From Capitulum mitella (lineage: Eukaryota > Arthropoda > Thecostraca > Pollicipedomorpha > Pollicipedidae): a DNA stretch of 64,000 bases. A program made the translations under genes and the position numbers. A model generated the notes under the pieces. The model searched no databases. It saw only the letters and a program-made list of their open reading frames with translations, and was not told the DNA's origin. The first letter of the stretch is position 1; each line of letters begins with the position of its first letter. This document shows, piece by piece, positions 10,242-23,260 of this stretch. The DNA lies in the NCBI GenBank assembly GCA_030062745.1, contig CP099841.1, positions 29,391,398 to 29,455,397 on the forward strand, given 5' to 3'.

Positions 10242-13200
10242 TATCTACAACTAGACAGCAGAAGCTACCGAATGCCCTATTGAAACCCCAACTGCCGCCC
10301 GCTCGACATCCTCCCTCTCATCCTCGTTTCCGATCCTTATCCCTTGAACCACCCCTATTCGATACATCTAGGAGCCACTTTTCCCTGTTTCTCCATCTCA
10401 TAGCTCCGCAATGATCTGACGGATTGAAGGAGCTCTAACGAAATATTCACTCATCCAACGTTCGATGGCCAGTTGTAAAATACAACCACTTTCAGCGATG
10501 GTGTTCTTTTTGGAACCTTTGATGTTCTTGCAGTTCGCTGTGGGAACAAAGGTTAACGTCTCAAGACAGACAAGGCTCCGGAATCCACGAAGGCTCAAGA
10601 CTCGCAAGAGGATAAGTCGAAGATCTCGTCCTCCAGGTCGAGGCGAAACGGTCGTCCGACAAGTGGGTTCCGAAGACCGTTCTACCGGCCGGATCGAGCG
10701 GCAGAAATCGCCATGTCCCAACAAGCGGCGTGATACAAGGCTATACTCCTCGGTGCTGCAAACGTCCACCCAAAGATTTGAACACTCGAAGCTCGAAACA
10801 ACCGAACACGGTACCGATCCAGGCAGACAGACGACCAGACTGTTCGGCCCTTGCTCAGTTCAATGCTGCCATCAAGAGCGACCGGGCAGCGACAAGCGCA
10901 CTTATGCGCTACAAAGGGTCACATACAGAAAACATTCAGTCCATTTCTCGCAATACTCAGTACTCGTAATATCCATAATCATATAGTTAATAATGCCCAA
11001 AATTTACAATAGCCAAAGTTCGCAATGTCGAAGAATTATGATGCCCCGGGTGGCGGTTAGTTGAGAGATCGTAGAAAATTCGTTCTCTCGCCAGGACAAC
11101 GTTGAATATGTTATTCTCGCTCTTAACACAGTTTTTGGCCGGTATAGGTACTTCTGCAGCACCGCGTTATCAGAGCATGACGGTGATGGGGTCGCATCCT
11201 ATCCAGAATGCGATGTGACAGTACTCGAGGTGTTTCTGCGGCCTGATCGTCGTAAATTTCGGCCCCTAAAGGAACCTGGATTTTCCGTTCTAACAAGAGC
11301 GGAGGTTTGAGCGGACGTTTCGGCCATTGATCCTTCTCAGGGCCCACGATCAAGTGCGTCAGTCCGGGCCCAAGTGGCCGTAATACGGGCATAACTTGGC
11401 TAAAGGCGCCCGCTATACAGAAGGCCAATTGAAATGGCTATACTTTTTCGCCAGCGCTCACATCGTTTCTGCGTGGCCCCAACTGGACAGCTGACCGGGT
11501 AGCCCAGTAGGACCCGACGCCGTAGTTATCCTGTCGACGGACTACCGGGGGCACGGTACCTGGGCAGTCAGGCCGATCTAAGTCCGGCGCCACTTGTGTT
11601 CAGGTTCGGCCTTATTCAGGCTACCGAATCCGAGCCCAAGCTGCGCTCACATAATTATCATTATGACATCAATTAAATGGAAAAGGTTAATAAAGATTGT
11701 TGTATTGTAAGCCCAGATGGCTGACACTTGCACTTGCACGGGAGGTGGTACAACGATACAGATACAGCATACACACAGATACAGATACAGCACACACACA
11801 GATACAGCAAAATAGGGACTCGTCTAACGCGTTGCTGCCTTCCCCCCACCCCGTTCCTTATTGAGACATCTTCCAACTAGAAATTCGCTTGGACTGAACA
11901 ACTTTTTTTTTTGTTCGAGCAACTCTAGTAAAACCTTTTCCTCTGGGTAGCCCAGGAATGCCCTACGGAACTGTTGGATTAAAATGGGAAAAACAGCAAA
12001 ACAAAAGTGATATAGCAACAACCGGCTGGGCATGCACCAGTTCTGCCCGGTTATGCCGGAGGGGGTATGGATGGGCTGAACTCGGGCAAACCGGCGCAGG
12101 GGATCAGGCCGGGCAGGTCCAGGCTGTTGATAGGCTTTCCCTGGTTTCATCCCAGCCTGGTTTTCTTGTAAAATGCATATGCATACGGCGCGTGCAGAGC
12201 AACTGTTGCGAGATTATAGGTGAATCTGGCTTGTTATTTTGTATAGGTGCTGCATGTGTGTTATCGCCGCGACGCATAACCATTGTCACCGGTGACCCAA
12301 GACACGGAAACCGAAATTCATTCTGCTGAATTTTGTTGGCAGTGTTGAGATATTTTGGCTTTGTGATTTGTGTACGTTGCAGCAGTAACAGAATTTATGG
12401 ACATTCTGTTAATCTTCGGTCTTCTGACGATTCAGATCCAAAGCCGCTAGCACGTTAATCAGAAGAAATACGACTTCATTGTTGCGAGCGAGTTCGAGGC
12501 CAAGACGGGGATGAATCCGGGATTCTGCCAGGGGGAAGGCGGTTTTTTTTGAAGATGTCAAAATGGTATTGTGGAGGCGCCATTATCTCACCTAAATGGT
12601 ACCAGAACGAATGTTTGTATGCATATGCGTATTGTACCTAAAATCCAACCATTCAATGGCTGTTACGGATTCGCGTATTAACCGTCCCCGTGTAGGGGTC
12701 GGTTGATGCAACTCACCCCCTGCGGTGTTCCGAGGATAGCTTCCGAATAGTCTGCTTGATCCATCTGAGGCTTGGTGTACCTTCTGGGGCATCCTTTCCA
12801 CATTTTATGGTAGATTTTTCTTCTTCTTCGTTGCCATTGTAACGAGCTATGACGTCAGCTATGAACGGGAACCATGTCAGTCGTTTTCGCGCGCCGACGC
12901 GGCCGATTTACAACGGTCTCAGGCTTGTCTCACTGTAAGACGGTTGGAATGCACAAATGCAGAAAATATGCATCAATCGACTACAAACTGTATGTTTTAT
13001 GATACTGCACATAGATTTAATAGGCTTATGCTCACTGCCGGGATTATCAAGGATGTAAACTGAGGTCGTAAGCTACGGCGGGAAACACATTATTTTTTAT
13101 CTTTGGGAATAAGATAGGAAATAGGTATCGCACTACAACCTATACATTCGGATAGCTTGGGGTGTAAGGAATTAAATAAATCTGGCGCAACTTGCCTGTT

Positions 13201-16200
13201 GTTTCGTCAAAAAAGGGCGCAATGCAGCGAACGCCTGACTTCTGCACCGACGGACGGAACGGCGTCGGCCAACGAGCGATGGGTTTGCAATACTGCATGG
13301 AATACGGCATGCCTAAAATTAGATTTTGTTTCGGATATCAACTCAAAAAACGCCTTTAAGTTATCTAAGTTACGATCTTGAACTAATCCGAGGTCATTCT
13401 AGGCCACTGGCTTCAGATAACCTTGGATGACCTAAGATGGTCTTTATATGCTATTCGACAATATATGTTATGTGTTGTTCGATTCGATTACTTGTTAACT
13501 AAGAAACTACATCTGACTTCAACAAGTGTCATTACCTACGAAAAAATATTCTGCAGCTCCGAGAACGCATTTAGGCCGACAAACCCACTTGACAAGGATT
13601 GACCTAGCATGACCTGGATCCGACTCCATGGGTAAAATGCAATCATATGGGGTGCAGATAGTCATAACTGATTGACGAACACTACGACATCTGTTTCGTT
13701 TCATCATCATTTATTCTCTGGTGTTCATTTGCGCTTTAACTCGAAAAAGTAGCGCGTTCTTCCAATTTTTGGCCTTTTACCCGACCTGGAAGGTCATCTG
13801 TTGACTTGAGACCCTAAAAAATACCAGTCGTGAGATGCCGACACGGACAGCAGCGTGTTGTCCGTGACGTGTGTGGAAATGGCCGGGTGGGGGTCGCACC
13901 AACCCCATCTCCATGCGTTCGCGTTATACAGAAGGCCCTATGCGGGCGAGGGTTAACATACAAAGCACCGATAAGACACTGCAAGCTATAAAACATCGGT
14001 ACAAATAAGACAAATCAGACACCGGTAAAATCGCAATAAAATCGCGTTAGAAGGACGCCAAATTAGACCGTGATCACGCTTAAATCACACGATATATTCA
14101 GTTGTTTGTGATGGGTGGCGTTAAATCGACTCACGAGATCGTTTTGACCCAAACACTTTCGAAAGCACGATGACCATATTATATATGGGCATATGATACC
14201 ATATGAGTTACGCACAATGGCCGCTTCCTCGATGTAACAAGGGAGCCATTTGAACAGAAGAGCGCCCACGTCCTATCACAAGAGCACATGATGTCATATG
14301 CAAGTTCTTTAACTGTAATGCGCCTTTGTATCCAGGGTCAAAATTCGTCCGTGTAAAATTAAATCAAGCGCTTGTATGAACGCAAGGAGCTGTCTTTCTG
14401 AGTCACAAGGGAGCCATTCTAAGAGAAGGTCGCCTATTAATAAAATGTTTGTGCCTCTTCGATGTTATTAGGCCGCTATTTTGAACAATAAAGCGTCATG
14501 GGCCTTCGCGGGGATGCCTTTGTGTTTTAGGTGTGCCTTTTGAATCGCAGCACAAAGAAAAATTTGAACAGTCGATTTACTCCAGATAACTGAATTAGCC
14601 CTTCCCAGCACCGCATGGGAATGGCTAATTGGCATAGCATGCTCAGCAGCAACGCTGGTCAAATTCCCAAAGAACACCATCAATACGTTCTGCTCACACA
14701 CAGCAGTGTTTAGTACGCGTGTTTGCGGTGCTCTGATGGTGTTGCGGAACATCACCATCACACTAAAGCCGCACGGTTACATCAAGAAGGTGTCATCAAG
14801 GCGCTTTAACCTGCGTTCGACTGGCAGTCGACGTCGATCACGCTCAACTGGGGGATGGAGGGGGGGGGGTTGACCGCCCCCTCTAACTCACGAACGGCTG
14901 GTCGCACGATAAAAATAAGCACACTGTGTTGAAAACTTCGTGACACGTAGTGTGAGTCTGGTCTCATTTGTAGTCATCTGTGTTTTCTCATTTTTACCTC
15001 ATTACCATACAATTTTACCTCATTACCATCTCATTTTTACCCTATCTATGTTTTTTTTGCAACCGACTGCATGAAACCGAGAAGCAGTCTGGATCTCAAG
15101 GGCTGTGATTAATAAAGTCTAGGTAAAGGCACCAATGAACAGGTAAAAGTCTGCAGATGAGAATACACGTCTAATTTCTCTGATTTGTGTAGTATATACG
15201 CCGAAAAGTTGAGGTAAAGATGCAGCGATTTTCGTGCCGTCGTAGCCGAATGCGGCACGAAATTAACGGAAACTTAATTTAGGGCATCCTTATTTTCGTA
15301 ATATAGACCCTTGAATGTAACATGTCTTATTCCTAGCGGTTCTAACGATGGTTTCTCATGCTTAAATTTTCGAAAAATTCAGGAGTTATCAATTTACAGA
15401 ACTGGCGGGGCTTTATTCCCGAGAGTCTGTTTATTTCCAAAATATACAATTTTTGGAACTTTTTGAGCTTCTTGGTATTGCTCGCAACTGTGCGAGCCAG
15501 TTCTGCCATTTTCTACTCCTTCTGAATAATTCATTGCCGATTTTGACGACGGTGCATTTTGGCTCATAACAGTTATTCCTGACCTGACTTCAGGTCAATG
15601 GCGGGAAGTCATTGACACTTTATCCATCGACGGTAACGGGATGTCTACATCGCCTCACATTAAAAATGTCTAAAAAATTTCGTCAGATCCTGAAAAAAGA
15701 CGACATGTCTTAAAAATTGGGCTGACCTTAGGTCAATGACCCAAAAAATTCCGAAAAATTCTGTTCCCTGAATTTCTTATTGGGATGTCGTGTTTACCAA
15801 AACAAGTTACAAGGCGTTAAATTTTTGGACATAGGTTCATTTGACCTGACCTAGGTCAGACACCTGACGTGGTCTGAGCTCGAAACCTTGACACAAGGTG
15901 CGTAAATAACCACGCAAAAGGTACACAAGGATTCGTGGCGCTGCGTGTCTTTGTTCTCTCGTAATCCTGGAAAAACATCAGGAGGGCAGTCAATCCCCCC
16001 AATCGGGGACGGGTTGACAGAGTTAGGATCCCGCCTGCTTACCATGAGTACAGCTTATATTGATTTGCATGTTAAGGAATTGCACATAACCAGCGCAAAG
16101 CATCTACGAAGTTAAGTTTAAATTACCTGCGTTATTTTCATAATTTTTCATCTACACAACGCTCAACATCCAGGACGCTTTGTTACGAAGTTTTTCATCA

Positions 16201-16500
16201 TGTGATGAGGGCGTTTAAAGCTACTGAAACTTCTACCAAGAAGTGGATGGAAATATCACCTGCTTTGACTCGTCAACTCGTAACTTTGGTGTCAGACTGG
16301 TGCTGCAGAGAATTTTAAGGGTGCGCCGATAGTATTGTACTGTGGTCAGAAAGCCGCCAATTTTGACCGCTTGGCGTGCGAACGCCATTGTGAATTCAGC
16401 GGCGTGCTGTGGTGGATGACGACTGTGGCTGCAGGTAAAGACATTAAACTCATGATTACGTATGAATATTTATCGAATGAAATTTAGTGCTAGAATACTG
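10242..16500. other. Unassigned intergenic stretch
   Basis: No gene recognised. Small items: a CACACAGATACAG repeat at about 11755-11810; a TGACGTCA-type CRE motif near 12849 beside a CG-rich patch; a short duplicated TTTTACCTCATTACCAT at about 14993-15040; and, at about 15590-15860, several TGACCT/AGGTCA palindromes like those at 50760-51620. Confidence 0.4.
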
Positions 16501-16514
16501 AATAACTACCTCAT

Positions 16515-16535
16515 CGTGTGTGTGTGTGTGTGTGA
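16515..16535. repeat. GT microsatellite
   Basis: About ten GT units. Confidence 0.9.
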
Positions 16536-16960
16536 TCATGATCGTGAGTACCTTTCATGAACGTTGATTGACAGCAAGCATCAAAGGAGACGCATATCTA
16601 ACTAGCTGTGTAACATGCGACCTCTTCTGTGCCAATTCCGAGCTCAGCTCTGGTATTAGTAGCATCACCCATTCTGTCAATGTCCCATTATGTCAATGTT
16701 GGACCCATAATCTTGATCATCGTTGAGACGGCGAGCGAAACCCTCATGTCTTTTTAGGATAGCTGAGAAGGAAAGTCACTGGACTGTTTGCTTTTGGCCA
16801 ATCTTCAGATAACTTTCAAGCGCTTCGTGAAAAACGAAGAAGGAATCTGTCCAGGGCCTATTTTAAGGAAAAATGACTGCGGGGGCAATTCTGCGAACGA
16901 GACGCATTGGCTGAGACCCCCCCCCCCCCCCGGGCATTTGTGTTAATGAATTCTGTCCAC

Positions 16961-16963
<3 letters not shown>

Positions 16964-16991
<28 letters not shown>

Positions 16992-17099
16992 TCTTAAGGA
17001 AGGACATATATATGTATATAATGTTTTCCTAAGGGAAGGACATATATATATTATATAAATGTTTTCTAAGGAAGGCATATATATATATATATATATATA
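16964..17099. repeat. AT microsatellite within a ~55-bp tandem repeat
   Basis: Three AT runs alternate with the phrase CTAAGGAAGGACATAT (with small variations), giving roughly three copies of a longer unit. A C run of about 15 bases precedes it at 16917-16931. Confidence 0.85.
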
Positions 17100-18020
17100 A
17101 GGGCGAATTACGATGAACAATTCCACAGCGCTCTGTCATTAACTGATATGTCTCTGGACGAAATCATGTGTGCAAAATATGGCCTTGGTCCAGCACTCTT
17201 AAGCACTTTCACACGAAGACTGTATGTCGTTTGTGCTGGATTTTATTTTATTTCAATGAAATTCGCGCCGGCTTTTGTGCATTCCGAGCCCATTAAATTC
17301 AAAGAACACCATTTCATTTATCGCCAGTAAGAACTCATTCTCCATGGACTTGTGATCCCTGGGAGATTCGTTCAGGGAGAGATGTGTCTGAAATGACCCC
17401 AAACGTGTTTTGTGCTTCAGTTTTTTAAACCAAGCGCACGATATGCATAAAATGCACATCATAGTACTCCTTTTGACACACTGGATCGAAAGACACTTCG
17501 CATTCTGTCTCAGGTCATAGGTCACTGACCCTTGTCGGCAGCAGTGTGGCTTAGGTGGGAATGATACTTCAGTCCTCTTAGTGGTCTCGGGGTTCTGGCG
17601 ACGATGCTGTTCGACGACTTGCAGCAGGTACTGCTTTTGCCCTTCATCCTTCGTCAGTACCTTGTTGTATACTTGGATAAGAGCCGCAGCTCGTTCGGCG
17701 AAGTCGCTAACTACTGCGATCCCGCACAGGACTTCCTTAGCGTTCGTGAAGCCAGGTGCTGTCTTCCAATCAGCGGGATCGGCGGCAAAGAAGTCCATGT
17801 TGATGCCGTAGGCTTTCAGGTTGCCCACCGACTTTGCAGTAATGAAGTCGACGATGATCTTCCTGGGACGAGAACCTTCTTTTCTGCGAGATCCATCTGC
17901 GCTCGCTGGGAGGACTCTCCGATCCCTGTTCCTGGAGTGCCGCGATCATCCTCGTCTTCATCTCACACGGCACGCCTTCGTCGAAGAACGACACACCAGC
18001 CAGTTCTTCGCTGGGGCACC

Positions 18021-18084
18021 ATAATAGGTGATTGTTATGATAAATCATATGTCGACTATAATGTCATAATAGATAATAGGTGAT
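18021..18084. repeat. 12-bp direct repeat flanking a 40-bp insert
   Basis: ATAATAGGTGAT occurs at 18021-18032 and 18073-18084. The 40 bp between begins TTGTTATGAT and ends TGTCATAATAG, an imperfect inverted repeat. Removing the insert and one copy (52 bp) restores an in-frame reading ADHLLWCPSEEL in the decayed gene, so this is a later insertion or duplication. Confidence 0.75.
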
Positions 18085-19587
18085 CGGCAAACTCCTTGGA
18101 GATCCCCTTCGAAATTTCAGCATTCACATCAGGCTTTGCAGAACGGTCAGGTCGTGCACGAAAGCGCTGACCGCCGATGAAGAGCAGAACCATGCACTGA
18201 CGTACAAAACAACCATGAAAGAGACGGAGCGTTTGAGTGCTCCCAAATCACTGAGAGTCACGGAGAACTGATGGCAAAGCAAGAAGATCTTGATCCCGCA
18301 GATTATGCGCCCCATCCATCTGGCGCGATGGAACCATCTATCTGGCACGTTGGAGAGCACCTGGCTGGGGAACTTGATTCCCCGTGGAGGCTGTTGACCA
18401 AAGGGGATAATCGAGACCTCAAAGAACGACGATAATCATCGCTAGGCTGGATTTCGGCGAGCTTCTCACGGCAGAAGGCGACGAAACGATCATTGGAAGA
18501 GAAAAACGTCTCGGCCACTGCTGGCTCCAGGTCTTCATACACCATAGGTTCAAACTTGTTCCAATCAATGAGCCTCCATCTCTTCTCGAAGCTCTTGAAC
18601 AAGGAGATCGCGGTCCCGAGGACGGACCGAAGCGCGTGGAGAAAGCCGCCTCTGCCACCAGTTCGACGATATGATGACGACAAGCAAAGTGAAAAGGCCG
18701 TCACTCAAGCCTCTGCTGAAGAAGCGTGTTTGCTCCCACAACTTGTCCAGTATTGCTGGAGGTGGTTGGGCGCCGAATGACCCTGCAGTCGGTGCGCCCC
18801 TAAGCCCCAATAACCAACCAACCAACCAGCTGGAGGTGGTGTCGAAGCTCATGCCGACGACGTTGTCCGAAACCTCTCAGTCTTCCAGACAAAGCGCGAC
18901 AACGTTGGCTGGCGTTGATCCGGCTCTACTTGCAACTTCCAAACACCGAAGAACTTGGCGGCACTTCTTGGACCGGTTACAATGACAGAGTCGATCCACC
19001 TTTTCCTTTCCATCGTCAGTAACAGTTTGCCGTCCCAGTGGACCACCAGGTTGGGTGGCGCGGAGAAAGAATGCTAGATTTCGTCCGCAATGGCTTTCCT
19101 CTGCGATCTACGTGCACGCCTGCCCGAGCTTCTGTGATCGCCAGTTCAGAGGAGTCGTGGCCGAGAACCGAAGCCGTCGCCGATAGGAAGTGAATTGCAG
19201 AGCGATCATTGAGCTTGGTCCGATCGAGGGCTGTTGCCTGACCAGGAGTGACGATGTTCTTGGCTCTCCTGCAGGACCGCTTCGAAGGCATGGCCATGGG
19301 CTGCGGGTCATCCTGATCTGTCAGTTGTGTGTTGTCGGTAGGCGAGTATTCCAGCTGGGCAGTTGCCTCATGCTCGGTCTGCTGTTTAATCTAACGGCGG
19401 GCCCTTTAAAGCTTCGGCCTACTGTTGTCGTTGAAGAGCTCGCTCCTCCTTCTCAGAAGGGAACTTATCGAATACCACCATGACGCCTCGGCGACCTGGC
19501 TCCCCTTGGGCCTAGAGAATGTGTTTATCCTCTTGGTTTTGATGATCTTAATGGTGCCGACAAGGGCAAGGTCAAAAAGATTGTTAA

Positions 19588-20798
19588 CCCTTTTCCCGGC
19601 AGGGGGGGGGGAATCCGCCCCCCCCTCGGGTTTTTTGCTTGCCAATTCCAGGCTTTTTAACGCAGCTTCACGAAACTTGGTCACTTTTCCTAGCTATTCC
19701 TTCTACGCGCCGTGACAAAATTTTGAAATTCTGTTTTGCTCAGGGGCGGAGCCAGGCAACGTTTTTGGGAGGCACCTCATGCCATTTTTGGCCATGTTGA
19801 GGGTAAAAGGAAAATGCCTGCCAAAAACAGAGTTTTTAAGATAGAACTTAAAACTTTATATGAATGTATAGCTAAATAGTTGGGCAATGTGCACATGTAA
19901 TTTTGTTTATCTGAGGTCAATTTACAAGGTCAGGTTAAGGTCAAAGTTAACATTTGTTTTTTCGCAATAATTTCGGCGCCGTTTTCTCAAATGCCAAACC
20001 CGGAACAAATATGACGCAGAAGGGTGCCCTCTACTTGTGTACCAAGTTTCAGCTCGATATCAGGTCGGATCACGGAGCTATGATCTAAAATGTCAGTGCG
20101 CGTACCCTATATCGCAAAAGCCAAAAAATGAATTTTTTGGAATAGAGTGAATTCAATCGATTAAAAACGTTTACAGATAATCTTGAATGCACACGACATC
20201 ATTCCAGGTGACTCCAAGGTCACTGGAGGTCATTTAAGGTCAAAGGTCACAAGTTGATCTGAAGAACGTGTGACCATGACAGTTCCCCCTTTTTTATGTC
20301 CCTGGCACCGCCTATGCTAACATTATACAAAGATTGTAATGCGGTTTGTACTTCTTTAGCATAACATGACTAGCAGAAGCTAAAAACAGTGTTTTGGCCT
20401 CTTTTGTTCATTCAGTTATTAGAAAACTAATCCCCCTATTTTTAAAACCCTGTGAACGCCCATGAATTTTTTTCAAAATTTCAAATTTGCATACCCATGG
20501 TAAAAGCCCTATCCATAATCTCTCGATTCATGCCAGTTTCATCAAAATCGGTCTATAAACAACGGAGTTATAAGAAGTCAAAAGTATCCCCCATTTTAAC
20601 CTTTTTGCCCCCCTGTATCCACAAATTTCGAAATTTTGAAAATTTCTTTTTATAAAAATGTAGCTCACGTCACGGCAAATCGATTGCCGTTTGTTGCGAT
20701 GAAATCGGATAAGTAGTTCTCGAGATCTCAGGGGGGGGGCCGAATCCGCCCCCCCCTGCCGGGAATCGGCCATACCGTCTAGCCCTCCGGGAATAGGG
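19588..20798 (+). mobile_element. TTAA-flanked MITE, copy 1 (piggyBac- or Kolobok-like, non-autonomous)
   Basis: 1211 bp flanked by TTAA at 19584-19587 and 20799-20802. The ends are inverted: CCCTTTTCCCGG at the left and CCGGGAATAGGG at the right. Subterminal G/C runs form GGGGGG-GGAATCC-GCCCCCC palindromes near both ends. No long open frame encodes a transposase. It is inserted in the decayed gene at 17525-21050. TTAA targets point to piggyBac or Kolobok superfamilies; which one cannot be settled here. Confidence 0.88.
20237..20249 (+). promoter_or_regulatory. Perfect DR1 nuclear-receptor motif in MITE copy 1
   Basis: Two AGGTCA half-sites separated by one A. Further AGGTCA half-sites lie just upstream (about 20215-20232) and near 19913-19945. 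DR1 sites are bound by RXR/USP or HNF4-type receptors in animals. Binding here is not shown. Confidence 0.5.
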
Positions 20799-21059
20799 TT
20801 AAGGTTGTCCCTAAATCCATTCTTCTTGTCAATTTCCGGGGTGAACCTCCAGAATTTGCCTTTGGTACTGGTCAAGCTTCCTGTTGAGCTTCTTTATCAC
20901 GTTCCGCGCCAGTGCAGTGAGAATACCGGCTTTGTTTCACACCTTCATCATTTCGCGGACGATCTGTGTTTTGACCTACCTCTGGGTAAGCCTATCCACA
21001 CGGTGGGACTGAAAATATTGCTGCTGCACTTCTCCCCGCGAAGGCAGTTCTGAGCACCG

Positions 21060-22193
21060 GTCAACCAAAATTCGTTTTTTTTCTCGTGGTGCAGCCATAG
21101 TGGCACAGACTTCCGTTATAAAAGGTACTTTCTGCATTGACGCAGGTGGTCCTTAAACATCCTGACGTCTAAGAACGCGCGGGAAATTGCCAGACCGGCA
21201 CCGTGGGTTACCGTGGCATGGCAAGGCGTGGTACTTCAAATATATAAGTCACAGTCTGCAAACGATGGCCAGAATATTGGCGAGATGTTGCGGCAGGTTT
21301 GATTCTTCCCTAAATGAGACAGTAGGTTGCCTGTCCGGGATAGTTTCTGTTGATCTAATCTATCCCCAAAATACATTTTCTCACCGAATTTTGGTCATAT
21401 GTTTTTCAACACTGCGCAGAAGTGTAAAAGCTGTCCCAACACAGGCAGAACAAACTTCTCCATTTCCAGGTTATCGGCCCCAAAATAAAAAAGTCACCTC
21501 AGATTGAAACATTCGCCTTAGGCCCGCCTCAGTGAGATATCATCAACATTTGTCATTATCTGCAGTCTGGGCCATGCCATGTTCGTTAAGCAGATGAAGC
21601 ATGCTCATGGGATGCTCAAACCCATGCACTAGGAGCAGCAAGATTGACGGTTTTAATAATGACTGATTAAGTTTCCGTTTTCCTCGCTTAAAACTCGGGT
21701 TTAACCGCCTAGTTCAATGAAGTTCTACCAATCAGGTACTGGGATTTTAGTAGGGTTTTCAGATCAGGATGATTGGTGATAACTACAGCACTGCTGGACT
21801 GTTACCGCATTCATATAAACCTTATCTCACCATAGCGAAACCGCCCTGCGCACCAGCTCGCCCTTCAGTTTTCTTGCGCTTGAACACATCAAAGATGGTT
21901 ATCATCATTTTTAACGTGCTTACGATGCAATGAAACGCCTTGGCCGCTCACCAGACAATCACGGCATCGGGTGCCGACGTACTAATTACGAAACACGTTC
22001 GCCAGCGGTTACTAGGTGTGCCTGCATTACGTATTATAAAGTGATGCTTCTAAGTGTGCTCTCACATTACTCAGTGATTCAACACATCCTTCGTTGATAA
22101 GATGCTGCTTTGCGAGCGCAGCGCTTTATGGAATACCTTCCTGGGTACGCTAGTACACCTGGCTGTTTTTTCTTTGCATGGGCAAAGGATCTT
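21060..22193. other. Unassigned stretch
   Basis: No gene, repeat or element that I can support. Confidence 0.4.
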
Positions 22194-22292
22194 GACTGGG
22201 GGGGCAAAGTGTCCGACTGGGGGGGCATTTGCCCCCCCAGTTAACATGTTAAAATAGGCCCTGAATCTGTCGCACATCATATATATATATAC

Positions 22293-22332
<40 letters not shown>

Positions 22333-22344
22333 GAGAGAGGGAGT
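22194..22344. repeat. G-run repeat and AT/GA microsatellites
   Basis: GACTGGGGGGGCA occurs twice (22197-22230), followed by a C run that could pair with it. Then come (AT) at 22278-22290 and (GA) of about 50 bp at 22294-22344. Confidence 0.9.
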
Positions 22345-22459
22345 AGGAAAGCGAAGACATATTTTGCATTACTGAGTTTTTGCTGTGTTGCTCTATAGAG
22401 CGGATGCATTCTCATTTTGTTCTATGTTTGACGGAAATGTGGCCAAAAAGTGGTATATG

Positions 22460-22550
22460 GCGAACCGATCGTTACGCCTCCCGAGAACCGATTACTACGA
22501 CTACCGCAAACCGACCGCCACGCCTACGGCAAACGGATCACTACGCCTAC
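22460..22550. repeat. 23-bp tandem repeat, four copies
   Basis: The unit resembles GCAAACGGATCACTACGCCTACG. A related, looser block lies at 23462-23550 (CTTACGGCAAAAC, TGCAAACGGATTATTACGCATACGG). Confidence 0.8.
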
Positions 22551-23005
22551 GCATCGGCAAAGTTTTTCCATATCCTTTGTGGGTGCACTCAGCTGTCAGG
22601 ATTTTCCTATGGGAGGATCCAGGCCAATCTTAATCACTTCAAAACCAAGACCTCCTCGTATTTCGACCTCTAGCGTTGCCAGAAGAGCGGGACCCCCCCT
22701 CCCCCTTGGATCCGCATTTTTCTTCTGTTCAGTATTCCCAGCAATTGGTCTTCGTATGATTTCAGTTTTCACTGGGTTCCACCTTAACAAGATCCTGGCT
22801 GCGCCCGTGATTTCGACCACTTTTTCAGATTTCGAAAATTCGGACATTTTATTTTCAGAACAGCGAACTGCACAAAAATATTCTGCCCGAAGTCGCCCGG
22901 GGCTCCTTGGATGCACCTTCCGATGCATTTATGCAATGCAGTTTTTAGTCATGTGGGTACACACACATATATCCATATTTACTTCCTGTATATACATAAC
23001 TACGT

Positions 23006-23140
23006 CCAGGCGAGCAGCCAGGATTTTCATAAGGGGAAGGGGGGCGGAGCTCACTGTGGACTGGAATCATGAAAACCGCCTGCCGGGAAGACGATTTGCA
23101 ATAGTTTTCACAAAAAGCGGGCCTAAGGGGGACTAAGCAG
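23006..23140 (-). repeat. Dispersed repeat R3, copy 1
   Basis: The reverse complement aligns with 37040-37200 and 61350-61515. The shared core is CATCGTCTTCCCAGCAGGC, then GGTTT and TGACTTCAGTTCACACTGA-like text. The flank has GCAGCCAGGATTTTCAT, a phrase repeated in variant form at 52609. Confidence 0.75.
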
Positions 23141-23260
23141 CCTAAGCAAATAATAAATTTAATATTAATATAAATATTAATAAAATATAAAATATAAATT
23201 AAAATTAATATAAATATTAATATTAATATAAAATTAATCTTAAAAATAATAAGCAACCTA
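23141..23260. repeat. AT-rich low-complexity tract
   Basis: About 110 bp made almost only of AATATTAATATAAAT-like words. Confidence 0.9.

Larger units (their letters stand above)
17525..21050 (-). pseudogene. Decayed copy of a repetitive invertebrate protein family, possibly a DDE/RNase H-like transposase
   Basis: Conserved blocks run right to left in different frames: KKLNRKLDQYQRQ (about 20890), FRDNL and then NNLFDLALVG on either side of a MITE, VTPGQATALDRTKLNDR (about 19250), HWDGKLLLTM (about 19040), SFDTTSS (about 18850), FKSFEKRWRLIDWNKFEP (about 18580), HRARWMGRI (about 18315), LWCPSEELAGVSFFDEGVP (about 18020) and VVSDFAERAAALIQVYNKVL, then TKDEGQKQYLLQVVEQHRRQ (about 17720-17590). 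From memory, the same block order occurs in multicopy, uncharacterised proteins of other marine invertebrates. Acidic residues in HWDGK, FDTT and SDFAER could be a catalytic triad, but this is inference. The copy is broken by frameshifts, a 1.21-kb MITE and a 52-bp insertion. The exact ends are uncertain. Confidence 0.75.

Noticed and set aside
10465-10986. Plus-strand 173-codon frame
   Set aside because: Arg-rich, no motif, several overlapping frames of similar length; no support for a gene.
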